In this document: piece after piece, positions 49,456-59,153 of the stretch
Numbering within the stretch: the stretch's first letter is position 1
How the letters are laid out: every line of letters starts with the position of its first letter
From: Pirellulaceae bacterium
GTDB lineage: Bacteria; Planctomycetota; Planctomycetia; Pirellulales; Pirellulaceae
DNA: 64,000 bases
Reading direction: 5' to 3'
NCBI GenBank assembly: GCA_026004795.1
Contig: BPJV01000004.1
Span: 434,001-498,000, forward strand
Program-made: the position numbers and the translations under genes
Notes under the pieces: model-generated
Told to the model about the DNA's origin: nothing
Database searches by the model: none
Seen by the model: only the letters and a program-made list of their open reading frames with translations

Positions 49456-51950
49456 TGGCGGTGACCATGGAGCGCCAGCAGGCCTGCTCGACAACAGCCG
49501 GGGCTGACGCCCGACGGTGCTTGCACTGTGGGGAGCCGTGTACGGTAGTCGTAGTGGACGAACGGGGAAACGGTTTTTGCTGCGCTGGTTGCCAAGGAGC
49601 CTATGCCGTTATCTCGGGATTGGGGTTGCAAGATTTCTACGCATTGCGTCAGCATTCGCGGCGGTGGGGAGAGTGCCAACCGCCTCAACCGAGTGACGCC
49701 TACGAACCGTTCGATTCGCCCGAGTTTCTCGGCAACTCCGCCCCTCGGATGATCGGCGATGGGGTGTGCGAGAGTCGACTGGGCGTGGCGGGATTGCACT
49801 GCTCCGCCTGTGCCTGGCTGATCGAAAATGCGTTGCGGCGCGTACCGGGGATCCTCGCGGCGGAAGTGAATCTTCGCCGCCATACGTTGACCGTGCAATG
49901 GGAGTCGTCGCGGACGACGCTCAGCCACCTGGCGTGCCTCCTCGACCGGTTGGGCTACTCCCTCCATCCGTTGAACGATCAGCGATGGCAGGAGCTGGAC
50001 CGCGAGGGACGCCGTCTTTTGGCGCACATTGCCATGGCGGGATTCTTGGCGGCCAATGCCATGTGGATTGCCGTGGCGCTGTATGCCGCCGATTTTACTG
50101 GGATCGATCCGCGGCACCGGTATTTCCTCAACCTGGCCGGGATGGCTTTGGCGGCGGCAGCCGTGTGGTGGCCCGGCCGGCGGTTCCTGGTCGGCGCCGT
50201 AGCCGCGCTGCGCACCGGCACGCCCCACATGGATCTTCCCATCGCTGTGGGGCTCTCGATGGGTACAGTGGTCGGTGGTGTGCATGCGGTTCGTGGTGAG
50301 GGAGCCGTATATTTCGATTCCCTCAGCAGTCTGGTGTTCTTGCTGCTGCTCGGCCGCTGGTTGCAACATCATCAACAACAGCGAACCTCGCAGGCCATCG
50401 ACCTGCTCCTCCGCTTGACTCCGATGCACGCCACCGTTATTCGAACGGATGGGACTCGACGACAGGTGTTGGCCGACAGGTTGGCTCCTGGAGATCGCAT
50501 CTGCGTGCTGCCCGATCAGAGTATTCCCGTGGACGGCCGCATTGTCGCCGGCCAATCGGAAGTCGATCGCTCTCTGATGACCGGCGAAAGTGATCCCGTC
50601 GTGGTGCAGGAGGGCGACCGGGTATCGGCCGGTGAAATCAATTTGGGGCATGAGATCGAGGTGCACGTGGAAGCGGTCGGGCAGCAGACACGGGTGGGGC
50701 AGATCCTGCAATCGATCGACGCAGCCGCGTCGCAGCGGGCACCGATCGTTCTGTTGGCGGATCGAATGGGTGGGATCTTCGTGCTGACGGTCCTTGCATT
50801 GGCTGCCGCCACCTTGGTCTATTGGTGGAACGAGGATCGTCACGCGGCGGTCGAGCATGCCACGGCACTGCTCATTGTCGCCTGCCCCTGTGCTTTGGCC
50901 CTGGCCACCCCCTTGGCCTTGGCCCTTGCCGTGGGACGGGCCGCCAGGGGCCGTCTGTTCATCCGTGACGCGAACGTGCTGCAGCAGCTTTGCCGTCCTG
51001 GGCAGATGTGGTTCGATAAGACGGGAACGTTGACTCGCGGCAAACGGCGGGTGGCCCGCATGGAAGGGGCCATCCAATGGCTCGTCCCTACAGCCGCCTT
51101 GCAGCAGCATTGCCAGCATACGGTGGCGGCGGCGATCGTCGAGGAGGTGCGAAGGCGGGGGTGGGCGATCCCGGCCGTGGAACGCTTGGAACCCAAACAA
51201 CCTGGCGGTATGGCGGGGACGGTAAGCGGCTTGAGGATCGCATGCGGGTCCCGAGAGTATCTTTTATCGCAAGGAATTGATCTGGACGATAGGTGGCAGG
51301 AACGGGCGGAGCGGTTCGTCGACGAGGGGATGAGTCCCGTTTACGTTGCTGTCGAGGGGAAGATCGAACTGTTGATCGGTTTGGCCGACGCGCTGCGCCC
51401 GGAGGCTCGCGACGTCGTGATCGCCCTGCAGCAGCGTGGTTGGCAAGTGGGAATACTTTCCGGCGACCATCCACGCATTGTTCATCAAGTGGCAAGACGA
51501 ATGCAGATCGATCCGCACCACGCGCTCGGTGCGGCCACACCGGAGGACAAAGTGGAGATCGTGCGCAGGTCCTCCTCGATGCACACGGTTGTCATGGTGG
51601 GTGATGGCGCCAACGATGCAGCGGCGCTGGCGGCTGCCGATGTAGGCATTGCCGTTCGTGGTGGGGCACAAGCCAGCTTGGTGGCCGCACCGGTCTACGT
51701 GGGGACAGATGATCTCCGCTCGATTCTTTTTCTCATCGACGGAGCACGGGCCACGCATCGCCTCATCTATCGCACGTTTGGTATCGCGCTGGGGTATAAT
51801 GCGCTGGCGATCGCCTTGGCGTTTATCGGATGGATCACTCCGTTGGTGGCGGCGTTGATGATGCCGTTAAGTTCCTTGAGTGTCGTGGGAGGCACCATCC
51901 TTAGTCGGCACTTTCGCAGCACTTTCCAACTGGTGCAAGGGGGCGGATGA
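49452..51950 (+). CDS. ccoI: Copper-transporting P-type ATPase CcoI
   Basis: An 832-residue P1B-type ATPase that supplies copper for the cbb3 active site. The N-terminal part has a cysteine cluster (CLHCGEPC and FCCAGCQGAY), then an HMA domain with GLHCSACAWLIE. The copper motif in the membrane helix is CPCALALATPLAL (near residue 477). The phosphorylation motif is DKTGTLTRG (~521), the hinge GDGANDAAALAAADVGIAV is intact, and the TGES actuator loop appears as LMTGESDPV. The frame opens at 49302 but the ATGA overlap with the SafE-like gene and the start of the cysteine cluster identify 49452 as the start. The C-terminal residues are followed by ccoS in overlap. Confidence 0.95.
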   Translation: MMAVTMERQQACSTTAGADARRCLHCGEPCTVVVVDERGNGFCCAGCQGAYAVISGLGLQDFYALRQHSRRWGECQPPQPSDAYEPFDSPEFLGNSAPRMIGDGVCESRLGVAGLHCSACAWLIENALRRVPGILAAEVNLRRHTLTVQWESSRTTLSHLACLLDRLGYSLHPLNDQRWQELDREGRRLLAHIAMAGFLAANAMWIAVALYAADFTGIDPRHRYFLNLAGMALAAAAVWWPGRRFLVGAVAALRTGTPHMDLPIAVGLSMGTVVGGVHAVRGEGAVYFDSLSSLVFLLLLGRWLQHHQQQRTSQAIDLLLRLTPMHATVIRTDGTRRQVLADRLAPGDRICVLPDQSIPVDGRIVAGQSEVDRSLMTGESDPVVVQEGDRVSAGEINLGHEIEVHVEAVGQQTRVGQILQSIDAAASQRAPIVLLADRMGGIFVLTVLALAAATLVYWWNEDRHAAVEHATALLIVACPCALALATPLALALAVGRAARGRLFIRDANVLQQLCRPGQMWFDKTGTLTRGKRRVARMEGAIQWLVPTAALQQHCQHTVAAAIVEEVRRRGWAIPAVERLEPKQPGGMAGTVSGLRIACGSREYLLSQGIDLDDRWQERAERFVDEGMSPVYVAVEGKIELLIGLADALRPEARDVVIALQQRGWQVGILSGDHPRIVHQVARRMQIDPHHALGAATPEDKVEIVRRSSSMHTVVMVGDGANDAAALAAADVGIAVRGGAQASLVAAPVYVGTDDLRSILFLIDGARATHRLIYRTFGIALGYNALAIALAFIGWITPLVAALMMPLSSLSVVGGTILSRHFRSTFQLVQGGG

Positions 51951-52111
51951 TGAGCGTTTTGTATGTCGCTTTGCCGATCGCGATCCTCATGGGGGCGAGT
52001 GCGTTGGCCGCGTGTCTGTATTGCATTCACCATGGACAATTCGATGATATGGACACTCCGCCGTTGCGGATGCTCAACGAGGACCCTCCGGTGCGCACGC
52101 GCCGTCAGTAG
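51947..52111 (+). CDS. ccoS: cbb3 oxidase maturation protein CcoS
   Basis: A 54-residue membrane protein required for cofactor insertion into the cbb3 oxidase in other bacteria. It reads MMSVLYVALPIAILMG, one helix, then the family's CLYCIHHGQFDDMDTPPLRM, which is close to the CcoS consensus (GQFDDLDTP). The ATG at 51947 overlaps the ccoI stop as ATGA. It is the last gene of the cbb3 cluster and, being very short, is easily missed. Confidence 0.9.
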   Translation: MMSVLYVALPIAILMGASALAACLYCIHHGQFDDMDTPPLRMLNEDPPVRTRRQ

Positions 52112-52243
52112 TCGACCGGCTTGGAGGCGAGGATCGGACACGGTGATTCGACACGGCGTTGCCCAGCGATCCCGTTGGCAACAGCATGGGCCTGGAACGG
52201 ATGATGGTACCGCACAGTACGCAAGCGTTGAGACACAGCATCG

Positions 52244-52834
52244 ATGACCAAACAGCCTACCGATGAAGAGAAGATCCAACAGCTGGATTTAGCCCTGGAG
52301 CATGTGTTCCGTGGGATCGACCAACGACTTATTCAACGACTGAAGGAGGAAGCGTCCTCGGAGCAATCGCGGCGACTGCTGGTAGAGGCCGCGGGAATCG
52401 ATGATCCGCGGCTGATTGACGAACTGGCCGATTTGGGAGTCACCGTCTACGGGCTGGTTGCCCTCCGCCTCGTCCCCTTGGTATTGGTGGCGTGGGCAGA
52501 GGACGCCGTCGATATCCAGGAACGGCAGGCGATCCTGGATACGGCGCGGAGTTTTGGCATACGCGAGGGCTCGGTGGCCGATGCCCTGCTAGATTACTGG
52601 ATCCGGGTGCGGCCGACCCGCGAGTTGTTGGATGCCTGGAAGCGGCTCATCGAACGCGAGCTACGTCAGCTCTCTCCACGAGGTCGCCGCCATTTTATCG
52701 AGTTGACGCGCCAACAGATGGAACAAGTTGCCAAAGCGTCTGGAGGTCGCTGGGGGCTGGGGAAAATCTCGCCAGCCGAGCAGCGGATGATCGATGGCTT
52801 GCTGTACATCATGAACAAAGTCGCCAAGCAATGA
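52244..52834 (+). CDS. Helical hypothetical protein, possibly TerB-like
   Basis: A 196-residue acidic, all-helical protein with no signal peptide. The central segment (VALRLVPLVLVAWAEDAVDI, then QERQAILDTARSFGI) resembles a TerB-like helical fold, but I am not certain. The ribosome site is weak. It begins 132 bases after ccoS and is convergent with the next gene, with two bases between the stop codons. Function unknown. Confidence 0.65.
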   Translation: MTKQPTDEEKIQQLDLALEHVFRGIDQRLIQRLKEEASSEQSRRLLVEAAGIDDPRLIDELADLGVTVYGLVALRLVPLVLVAWAEDAVDIQERQAILDTARSFGIREGSVADALLDYWIRVRPTRELLDAWKRLIERELRQLSPRGRRHFIELTRQQMEQVAKASGGRWGLGKISPAEQRMIDGLLYIMNKVAKQ

Positions 52835-52836
52835 CG

Positions 52837-54504
52837 TCAGAAGACATCGATTCCTTTGACCAGTGAGCTGCCATGGGTGCTGGCGGCTCGAAAACAGCGG
52901 TAAGCGGCGTCGATCAACCGGTCCGAGGTGATCATCCCCAGAGGCGGGGCAACGCCAGCAACGCCGGCGAAATAATGGACATTGTAACCGCCAGACTCGT
53001 ATTGACCGCCGATCTTGTCGGCGACCAGTCCATCCAGCCCCTCGCGCAGGCCGTATGTTGCTTGGCCTCGTTCGACATCGACCAAAGCAACGATCAACTC
53101 GGCGTTGGCCGTCCAGTAGGCGCGCGGCATGGCGTGCGGAGCCAGATCGCGCAGGTACTCGACCAGTTTTTGTTGCCAAATGAGGTTCTTGCTCCCCTGC
53201 CGTGCCAGGCGCTCTTGAGTCTCCGGATCCAGCGGCTGCAACGCCAGCATGGCCAGACTAAGCGGTCGATCAGCCGTTTTGCATTGCTGCAATAGTTTGT
53301 TCAAAGAGCGTACGAGCAACGGATCATTGTGGCTGTGCATCTCGGCAATGAGCACTTTGGAGGCCCACCTTTCGCTGGGCGTCCCGGCAGTCGAATTCTT
53401 GATTCGTTCATCGTGCAGTTGTTGCTTTTGCTCGCACTGTCGCTTCTGCAGCAAATCGAACAGAGAAGGTGCCCCGGAAGAAGGCGACTTCGCTTCTTCC
53501 CCGTCACCGGCCGCGACCGCCATCCCCAGAGGCAGTTCCAGAGGTAGACGACAAGAGCTCGTACCAAGCAGCTCCAGCACGCGGTGGGAATGCGAAACCA
53601 CCTCATGCCACGGGATTGTCGTATCGACCCACGACCGCGGCAGAACAGGAGCCGCCGCGTGCGAGCCGAGCATGCCATGGGCAATCGTCCACAGGCTGGC
53701 AGGATGGCTCCAGTGATGGAGCTGGGAAACGTCGTGTAGCAATGTACTCAAGGGCATCTCGACCAACGCGTTTTGGGCTGGCGCATTTAGTTGATCCTCG
53801 TTCTCGCTATACTCCCAGACAAGATCGAGAGCGCGTCGGGCAATCCCCTCTAGGTGCAAGTTGAATCGACTTTCCAGCATCGCATGCGGCGGAGTCCCGA
53901 ACGATGCCGGTTCGTTCAATAGACTGACCAGTTCTTCACCAATCTCATGGCATAGCAGCAACAGGCACAACCATTCGGCCATACGTTGCCGAGCCACGCG
54001 GCTAGCCGTCGAGGCGTCGACATCGTCAGCAGCGCGATAAAGCGGCAGTAGGCTTATCAAGGCCCATTCTTGATTCGTGGCCCAACCGAATTGTTGTCCT
54101 TGCTTGTACAGAGCGGTCAGGATGGTTCCCAGCCCTTGTGCTTCTTCCGACTGGGCAGAGGTACTTGATTTCTCACCCAGATCGCCAAGCAGCAGCATTT
54201 CCAAAGCCGACTGCAGAGGCGGGTCGAGTTGGCCCCAAGACCGTATCGCCACGCGGCATTGGGGAGCGGTAAGATCGGACAACCAACGAAAAAACTTCCG
54301 CACCCGAGGACTGTGCTTCAAACAGCGGTGAACGATCGCAGCCTCGGGACAAACGCTCAGTTCCATATCGGGTGTTGTGGACATTTCAAATCTTATGGCA
54401 TGCACAGATACGAGGGACAGAAGCTGTTTGGGCAGCGACCAGGCAGTTTTTCCCTGTCGGGCGGCCGGGCCGTTATGGTTGACGGATTGCCGGTAGCGAG
54501 CCAT
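52837..54504 (-). CDS. Uncharacterised protein with a degenerate GGDEF-like C-terminal domain
   Basis: A 555-residue cytoplasmic protein. The N-terminal ~330 residues are helical and unrecognised, with several histidine-rich patches (HDVSQLHHWSHPAS) that could bind metal. After a charged linker (KRQCEQKQQLHDER), the last ~170 residues have the strand-helix order of a diguanylate cyclase fold (PLSLAMLALQPLDPE, AYWTANAELIVALVD, and the closing FAGVAGVAPP.. DAAYRCFRAA). The signature GGDEF is absent, so cyclase activity is unlikely; it may be a nucleotide or protein sensor. Start is uncertain: ATG 54504 has AAGGA immediately before it, and ATG 54384 begins a shorter form without a clear ribosome site. 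Confidence 0.68.
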   Translation of the reverse strand: MARYRQSVNHNGPAARQGKTAWSLPKQLLSLVSVHAIRFEMSTTPDMELSVCPEAAIVHRCLKHSPRVRKFFRWLSDLTAPQCRVAIRSWGQLDPPLQSALEMLLLGDLGEKSSTSAQSEEAQGLGTILTALYKQGQQFGWATNQEWALISLLPLYRAADDVDASTASRVARQRMAEWLCLLLLCHEIGEELVSLLNEPASFGTPPHAMLESRFNLHLEGIARRALDLVWEYSENEDQLNAPAQNALVEMPLSTLLHDVSQLHHWSHPASLWTIAHGMLGSHAAAPVLPRSWVDTTIPWHEVVSHSHRVLELLGTSSCRLPLELPLGMAVAAGDGEEAKSPSSGAPSLFDLLQKRQCEQKQQLHDERIKNSTAGTPSERWASKVLIAEMHSHNDPLLVRSLNKLLQQCKTADRPLSLAMLALQPLDPETQERLARQGSKNLIWQQKLVEYLRDLAPHAMPRAYWTANAELIVALVDVERGQATYGLREGLDGLVADKIGGQYESGGYNVHYFAGVAGVAPPLGMITSDRLIDAAYRCFRAASTHGSSLVKGIDVF

Positions 54505-54708
54505 TCCTTGTCAACTGTAGCTCGCAACTTGCGCTAGGTTCCAAATCACTTCCCCACAATTGACGGTCGTGTTGTTCGAGTGACAATCGTTCCGACGGTA
54601 GCAACTGTAGGGAGCCACCGCATGCCGCGAGGCTCGGTAGGTGGTCACGGATCAAGCAATGGCCCCGCTGACACTCCTGAAGTCCACTAGGGGAGAATTG
54701 CCAAACTC

Positions 54709-55419
54709 ATGTCGAAATTCGCTGTCATTCTTCCGGCGGCCGGACAAAGCCGCCGATTCAATCATCCGTTGGCCAAGAAAGTCTTCGTCTCGATTCGAGG
54801 TAAGCCGTTATGGTTGTATGCGGCCGAAGCCTTCTGTCAGCGTGCGGATGTCGTCCAGGTCTTGTTGGTGATCGCCGAAGCGGATAAAGATCTGTTCAAC
54901 GAGAGATTCGCTGCCAATGCCGCCATGTGGGGCATCCAGCCAGTCATTGGCGGTCCCACGCGCGCGGCGAGTGTTCGAAATGCATTGGAGCACGTCACGT
55001 CGGCGGCCGAGTTTGTCGCCGTCCACGATGCTGCCCGTCCATGCCTTGCCCCGGCATGGATCGACGCGGTATTCGCTCGCGCGGTGGAAACGGGAGCCGC
55101 CATCTTGGCAGAACCTTGCCCGGCGACCCTAAAGCGTGTCGACTCCGCAGGTCACATCGAAGCGACGGTGTCACGAGACGGAGTCTGGTTGGCGCAGACA
55201 CCACAGGTATTTCGTTGCGATTGGTTGAAGGATGCTTATGCGCGGGCGAGCAACTCCATGGAGGCGACCGATGAGGCATCGTTGGTCGAGGCACACCATC
55301 GAGTCGCCGTCGTGGAGGGCAGTTCCCTGAATATCAAGGTAACTCGTCCTGAGGACCTTAAATTGGCGGAGCTCGCCTTGCAGGCACTTCCTAAATCAGT
55401 AGGTTTTCCTTTCCAGTAG
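54709..55419 (+). CDS. ispD: 2-C-methyl-D-erythritol 4-phosphate cytidylyltransferase
   Basis: Cytoplasmic enzyme of the non-mevalonate isoprenoid pathway, transferring CMP from CTP to methylerythritol phosphate. The 236-residue product begins with the nucleotide-binding motif AVILPAAGQSRRF and contains KKVFVSIRGKPLW, the GGPTRAASVRNAL block and VHDAARPCL, all diagnostic of IspD; the C-terminal EASLVEAHHRVAVVEGSSLN and NIKVTRPEDL are also conserved. ispF is not adjacent. GGGGAG precedes the ATG by 14 bases. tyrS begins 115 bases downstream on the same strand. Confidence 0.95.
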   Translation: MSKFAVILPAAGQSRRFNHPLAKKVFVSIRGKPLWLYAAEAFCQRADVVQVLLVIAEADKDLFNERFAANAAMWGIQPVIGGPTRAASVRNALEHVTSAAEFVAVHDAARPCLAPAWIDAVFARAVETGAAILAEPCPATLKRVDSAGHIEATVSRDGVWLAQTPQVFRCDWLKDAYARASNSMEATDEASLVEAHHRVAVVEGSSLNIKVTRPEDLKLAELALQALPKSVGFPFQ

Positions 55420-55534
55420 GAGAGGCGAGACCACCGTGGAGTTCTACCGTCCAGCGAGTCCCTGCGGAGGCGGATTGGTACCGCCAGCGGATTAGGGACT
55501 GTTGTTTTCTCATCGCGTGAAAAACGATCTTGAT

Positions 55535-56824
55535 ATGGCGACCGATCACATTCTTGAGGAACTGCAGTGGCGCGGATTGATTCATCAGAGCACCGATCCC
55601 CAGGCACTGCGCCAATTGCTCAGTAAGCCGACGGTGGTTTACGCGGGGTTCGATCCGACGGCACCAAGTCTTCATTGCGGAAGCCTCCTGCCGCTGATGA
55701 TGTTGCGCCGCTTTCAGCAGTTCGGTCATCGTCCGATCGCGTTGGTGGGTGGGGCGACCGGAATGATCGGAGATCCCAGCGGTAGGAGTGAGGAAAGAGT
55801 CTTGCTGTCCGAGGAAACTCTGCAAGAAAACGTCGCTGGGTTGCAACGAACCATCGAACGTTTCTTGGACTTCGAGCACGGAGGTCTACTGGTCAACAAT
55901 TTTGATTGGATGAAGGAATGGAGTTACATCAGTTTCCTTCGCGACGTGGGTAAGAATTTTCCCATCAATGTGATGCTGGCCAAAGATTCGGTGAAATCTC
56001 GCCTGGAACGCGATGATGTAGGAATGAGCTACACCGAATTCAGTTACATGCTCCTTCAGGCATACGACTTTGTACATCTTCACCGCCAGTTCGACTGCAC
56101 CTTGCAGATAGGAGGGAGCGATCAGTGGGGGAACATCACTGCCGGTATTGACCTCGGAAGACGCATGCTCGGCGTGCAGTTGCACGGTTTGACCTGCCCT
56201 CTGTTGTTGACCAAGGATGGTCGAAAAATGGGGAAAACGGCTCAGGGAGCCGTGTGGTTGGATGCCCAGAGAACGAGTCCCTACGCCTTCTACCAGTACT
56301 GGGTGCGAGTCCATGACGACGACGTATTGATGTGCTTGCGGTATCTGACCGAAATCGAACAAGACGAGTATCGCGAACTGGAACGCGCCGTGAAGGAGGA
56401 ACCTCATCGCCGGGCAGCCCAAACACGCCTGGCGAGCTGGTTGACCGAATTCGTGCATGGGCCGGATGGCCTGCAGGCGGCCGAGCGGGCCCGCGAGGTG
56501 CTATTTGGAGCAGAGATCGCCGATTTGCAAGACGAACAACTCGTGGAAATATTTGCCGACGTGCCGGGGGCGGAAATCCCGACGGCTCAACTGCAAGAGG
56601 GCATCGCTCTGGCGGATGCTTTTGTAAGGGTCGGCTTGTGCAAGAGTAAGAGCGAAGCCAGGAGGATTGCCCAGCAGGGAGGTGCCTACGTCAATAACCG
56701 CCCGGTACCAGAAGATTACGTCATCACGCGAAATGATTTGGCAAGTCCGTCGATCATCGTGCTCCGCAGTGGAAAGAAGAAGTTTGGACTGCTAAAGCTG
56801 GCCGATACCCCGCTTCAGGTTTGA
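55535..56824 (+). CDS. tyrS: Tyrosyl-tRNA synthetase
   Basis: Class I aminoacyl-tRNA synthetase attaching tyrosine to its tRNA. The 429-residue product shows the HIGH-like site PTAPSLHCGSLLPLMML, the tyrosine-binding GGSDQWGNIT, the KMSKS counterpart KMGKTAQGAV, and a C-terminal S4 RNA-binding domain (SKSEARRIAQQGGAYVNN). The frame begins with TTG at 55502, but ATG 55535 starts the conserved MATDHILEELQWRGL. Length and architecture are normal for the bacterial TyrS with an S4 domain. It is downstream of ispD but separated by 115 bases. Confidence 0.97.
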   Translation: MATDHILEELQWRGLIHQSTDPQALRQLLSKPTVVYAGFDPTAPSLHCGSLLPLMMLRRFQQFGHRPIALVGGATGMIGDPSGRSEERVLLSEETLQENVAGLQRTIERFLDFEHGGLLVNNFDWMKEWSYISFLRDVGKNFPINVMLAKDSVKSRLERDDVGMSYTEFSYMLLQAYDFVHLHRQFDCTLQIGGSDQWGNITAGIDLGRRMLGVQLHGLTCPLLLTKDGRKMGKTAQGAVWLDAQRTSPYAFYQYWVRVHDDDVLMCLRYLTEIEQDEYRELERAVKEEPHRRAAQTRLASWLTEFVHGPDGLQAAERAREVLFGAEIADLQDEQLVEIFADVPGAEIPTAQLQEGIALADAFVRVGLCKSKSEARRIAQQGGAYVNNRPVPEDYVITRNDLASPSIIVLRSGKKKFGLLKLADTPLQV

Positions 56825-57170
56825 ATCATCGGCGTTCGTGTCGCGTTTCCGGGCAGGGACAACAACACCTCCTCGTGCAAGCAGGATCCGCCAGAACAGT
56901 AGCCCCTCGGCCTGCTTGCGGCGGCGTGACGGTCGCGCGATGCGTCGTCGCAAACCGCCCCCGAATCCAACCAGACCGCCGACGCTTGTCGTTCCCGCCC
57001 TTGCGGTCGGGGAGCGGGTGGCTGTGAGCGAAGCGATCACGGTATCCGCTACGCGGGAATCGGGCGCCACGAAGGTGCCAGTCGGGGGCCGGCGTCCCCC
57101 GAACTTGGAAGTACGGCCGCCGGCGTGTGAGCAGCCATCATTTCATGGTCGATGATTCGGCCAGCCGTCT
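56825..57170. other. Intergenic region after tyrS
   Basis: Convergent gene ends flank this stretch and no gene is supported. A stable hairpin (TCGGGGG at 57082-57088 with CCCCCGA at 57096-57102) could end one or both transcripts, although no T-tract follows. Confidence 0.4.
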
Positions 57171-57887
57171 CTATTCGGCCGCCAGCTTTTTCAGCCGGAT
57201 ATTCTTGAATCGAATCACCATGGCAGGGCCACGATGCAGCTGCAAGGCCAATACGCCTTCCTGCGAGGCATGGGGGGCTTGCTGATCAATCACTTCCGAC
57301 ATTAAAACGTCATTGACAAAATGGCGCAGGCGATTGCCCTGAGCGACAATTCGGTAATGATTCCAGCCATCGCTATGAATGTGCTTGGCCAATTCAGCGG
57401 GATCGCCGAACTGTTCGACATGCTTGTTGCCACTGGCATCGATCGTCACTCGCTGACCACGCTCGGCCAAGATGCCACGCCCCCGTTCCTCGTAATTGAT
57501 TCCCGTGTAGCGAAGCGTGGTGTCAATGTCCGCCTGGTATCCACCCACGATGAACTGTTCGTCGTCCAGTACTTTACTGCGGTATTGAATCCCCGAATTC
57601 CCGTCTTCGATCCGGTAATCCAACTGCAGTTCGAAGTCCGCCACGGTTCCTTCGTTCCATATTAAAAACGTGTTGAACTCGATCGGGTCCTCAGACGTCG
57701 TCCTACCCACGATGGCGCCGTCTTCCACGCTCCACAGTTTCGGGTTCCCCTTCCATCCGTTAAGGTCTTGGCCGTTGAACAGCTCCACGTATCCTTCTTC
57801 GGTCTGTCCGGCAGCAATCTGGCAGGTGACCAGCAACAGAAGGTTCCAAGCTAAAATACGCGGTACCATATGGCAGCACTTAGTCAT
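57171..57887 (-). CDS. Secreted DUF1080 domain protein
   Basis: A 238-residue exported beta-sandwich protein of the DUF1080 family. A signal peptide (LAWNLLLLVTCQIAAG) precedes the domain, which opens with YVELFNGQDLNGWKGNP, the defining motif, then VEDGAIVGR, NSGIQYRSKVLD, and the C-terminal LQLHRGPAMVIRFKNIRLK. Some DUF1080 members hydrolyse 3-keto-disaccharides, but no specific substrate can be assigned. AAGGAGT seven bases before ATG 57887 fixes the start, although the frame reaches 57971. It is a single gene with no obvious operon partners. Confidence 0.92.
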   Translation of the reverse strand: MTKCCHMVPRILAWNLLLLVTCQIAAGQTEEGYVELFNGQDLNGWKGNPKLWSVEDGAIVGRTTSEDPIEFNTFLIWNEGTVADFELQLDYRIEDGNSGIQYRSKVLDDEQFIVGGYQADIDTTLRYTGINYEERGRGILAERGQRVTIDASGNKHVEQFGDPAELAKHIHSDGWNHYRIVAQGNRLRHFVNDVLMSEVIDQQAPHASQEGVLALQLHRGPAMVIRFKNIRLKKLAAE

Positions 57888-58115
57888 GATGCGACTCCTT
57901 GAATGGTGAAAACAGAAATACCCGCTCGCCCCACTTCCGTCGGCCAGCCTTGTTGCGCAGAATCCCGACAAATGGATTCACCGGACCATCCCGAACGAGC
58001 TTCGGCAGAATTGGACGTGTCGCAAGTATACTTCGTTTTCGGCGGATGCTAAAGGATCACAGAAGGCAGTCGCCTTTTCACCTTGGTACTCGCTACGGCC
58101 CCGGACGCGATCACT

Positions 58116-59153
58116 ATGTTTTCAACTTACCATCAAACCTCCTGCCCAACCAGCGATTGCGAAATGGAGGAAATAGAGGAGGTCGAAGCGCAATCCGGCG
58201 CGAGCGTGCCGTTACTCGGCATGCTGACCTTAGGCGTGGTCGCGTGCTGTGGATTGGTTGCTCTACGAGATCTTTCCCCCGTGTGGGAACTAGGTGTGCA
58301 TTGGTCCCTGCATTATCTTTTCATCGCGTTGGCGATCTTGGTGATCGCATTCTATCGGGGGCATTGGCGGCAGGTTTCGATATTGAGTGCAGCATGCTGC
58401 TATCTCGGCTGGCTCACACAACCATGGTTGCTTCTAGCCCCAATCACCCTGGGGCCTGCCCATGGTCAAGGCGGCGAATTCTCTCGCCGCGCGCGGGTCG
58501 TCTCCTGGAACGTGTGGGAGGCGAACCGTCAGTTCGATGCTGTCCGCCAGTGGATCGAGAGCGAGGATCCGGATGTGATCGCGCTGTACGAAGTCGTGCC
58601 CGAGATGGATGCGGCATTGCAGTGGTTGCGAACTACCTATCCCTATCACCTGGAGCGTCCCGCCCACGGTGGAGCGGGAATTGCGGTCTATTCGCGGATT
58701 GCCGGCAGTCGGCTGCGGACCGAGGATTTTGGCTGGCCGAGGCAACCGGCGGTGGTGTTGGAGTTGCCCAGAGACGGTGAGGGCAACGAGCCGATGCAAC
58801 TGGTCGCCATGCATGCCCTCAGTCCGTTGCCGGTGTGGCGAACACGAATCCGCGACCAGCAATTGACTGCCCTCGCCAGGTGGGTGGCCAACCAGCGCGG
58901 CCCCATCTGCGTTTGCGGCGATTTGAATACTACGGCGTGGACATCCAGTTTTCAGCAACTGCGACAAGCCGGATTCCGCGATTCGCGGCATGGAAGCGGT
59001 AATTGGGCGAGTTGGCCAAGCCGACTGGGCTGGGCAGGTATTTCCATCGATCATGCCCTGTACACGCCGCAATGCCTCGTTACGGGAAGAACCGTCCACT
59101 ACAACGCGCTCGGTTCGGATCACTTCCCGGTACTGTTTACCTTGGCATACTGA
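58116..59153 (+). CDS. Membrane-anchored endonuclease/exonuclease/phosphatase-fold protein
   Basis: A 345-residue protein with about three N-terminal membrane helices (LLGMLTLGVVACCGLVAL, LFIALAILVIAFY, and QVSILSAACCYLGWL), then an EEP-fold catalytic domain outside or inside the membrane. Catalytic motifs are VVSWNVWEANRQFD, IALYEVVPEM, CVCGDLNTTAW and the closing GSDHFPVLFTL. Substrates could be nucleic acid or phospholipid headgroups. The open frame starts with TTG 58083; ATG 58116 and 58164 are candidates. It converges on ptsI, with 65 bases between the stops. Confidence 0.85.
   Translation: MFSTYHQTSCPTSDCEMEEIEEVEAQSGASVPLLGMLTLGVVACCGLVALRDLSPVWELGVHWSLHYLFIALAILVIAFYRGHWRQVSILSAACCYLGWLTQPWLLLAPITLGPAHGQGGEFSRRARVVSWNVWEANRQFDAVRQWIESEDPDVIALYEVVPEMDAALQWLRTTYPYHLERPAHGGAGIAVYSRIAGSRLRTEDFGWPRQPAVVLELPRDGEGNEPMQLVAMHALSPLPVWRTRIRDQQLTALARWVANQRGPICVCGDLNTTAWTSSFQQLRQAGFRDSRHGSGNWASWPSRLGWAGISIDHALYTPQCLVTGRTVHYNALGSDHFPVLFTLAY

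Noticed and set aside
49098-51200. A 700-residue open frame antisense to ccoI
   Set aside because: It lies exactly opposite a fully conserved copper ATPase, has no motif, and is rich in His/Arg/Gln/Pro, as expected for a reverse-frame shadow in GC-rich DNA.
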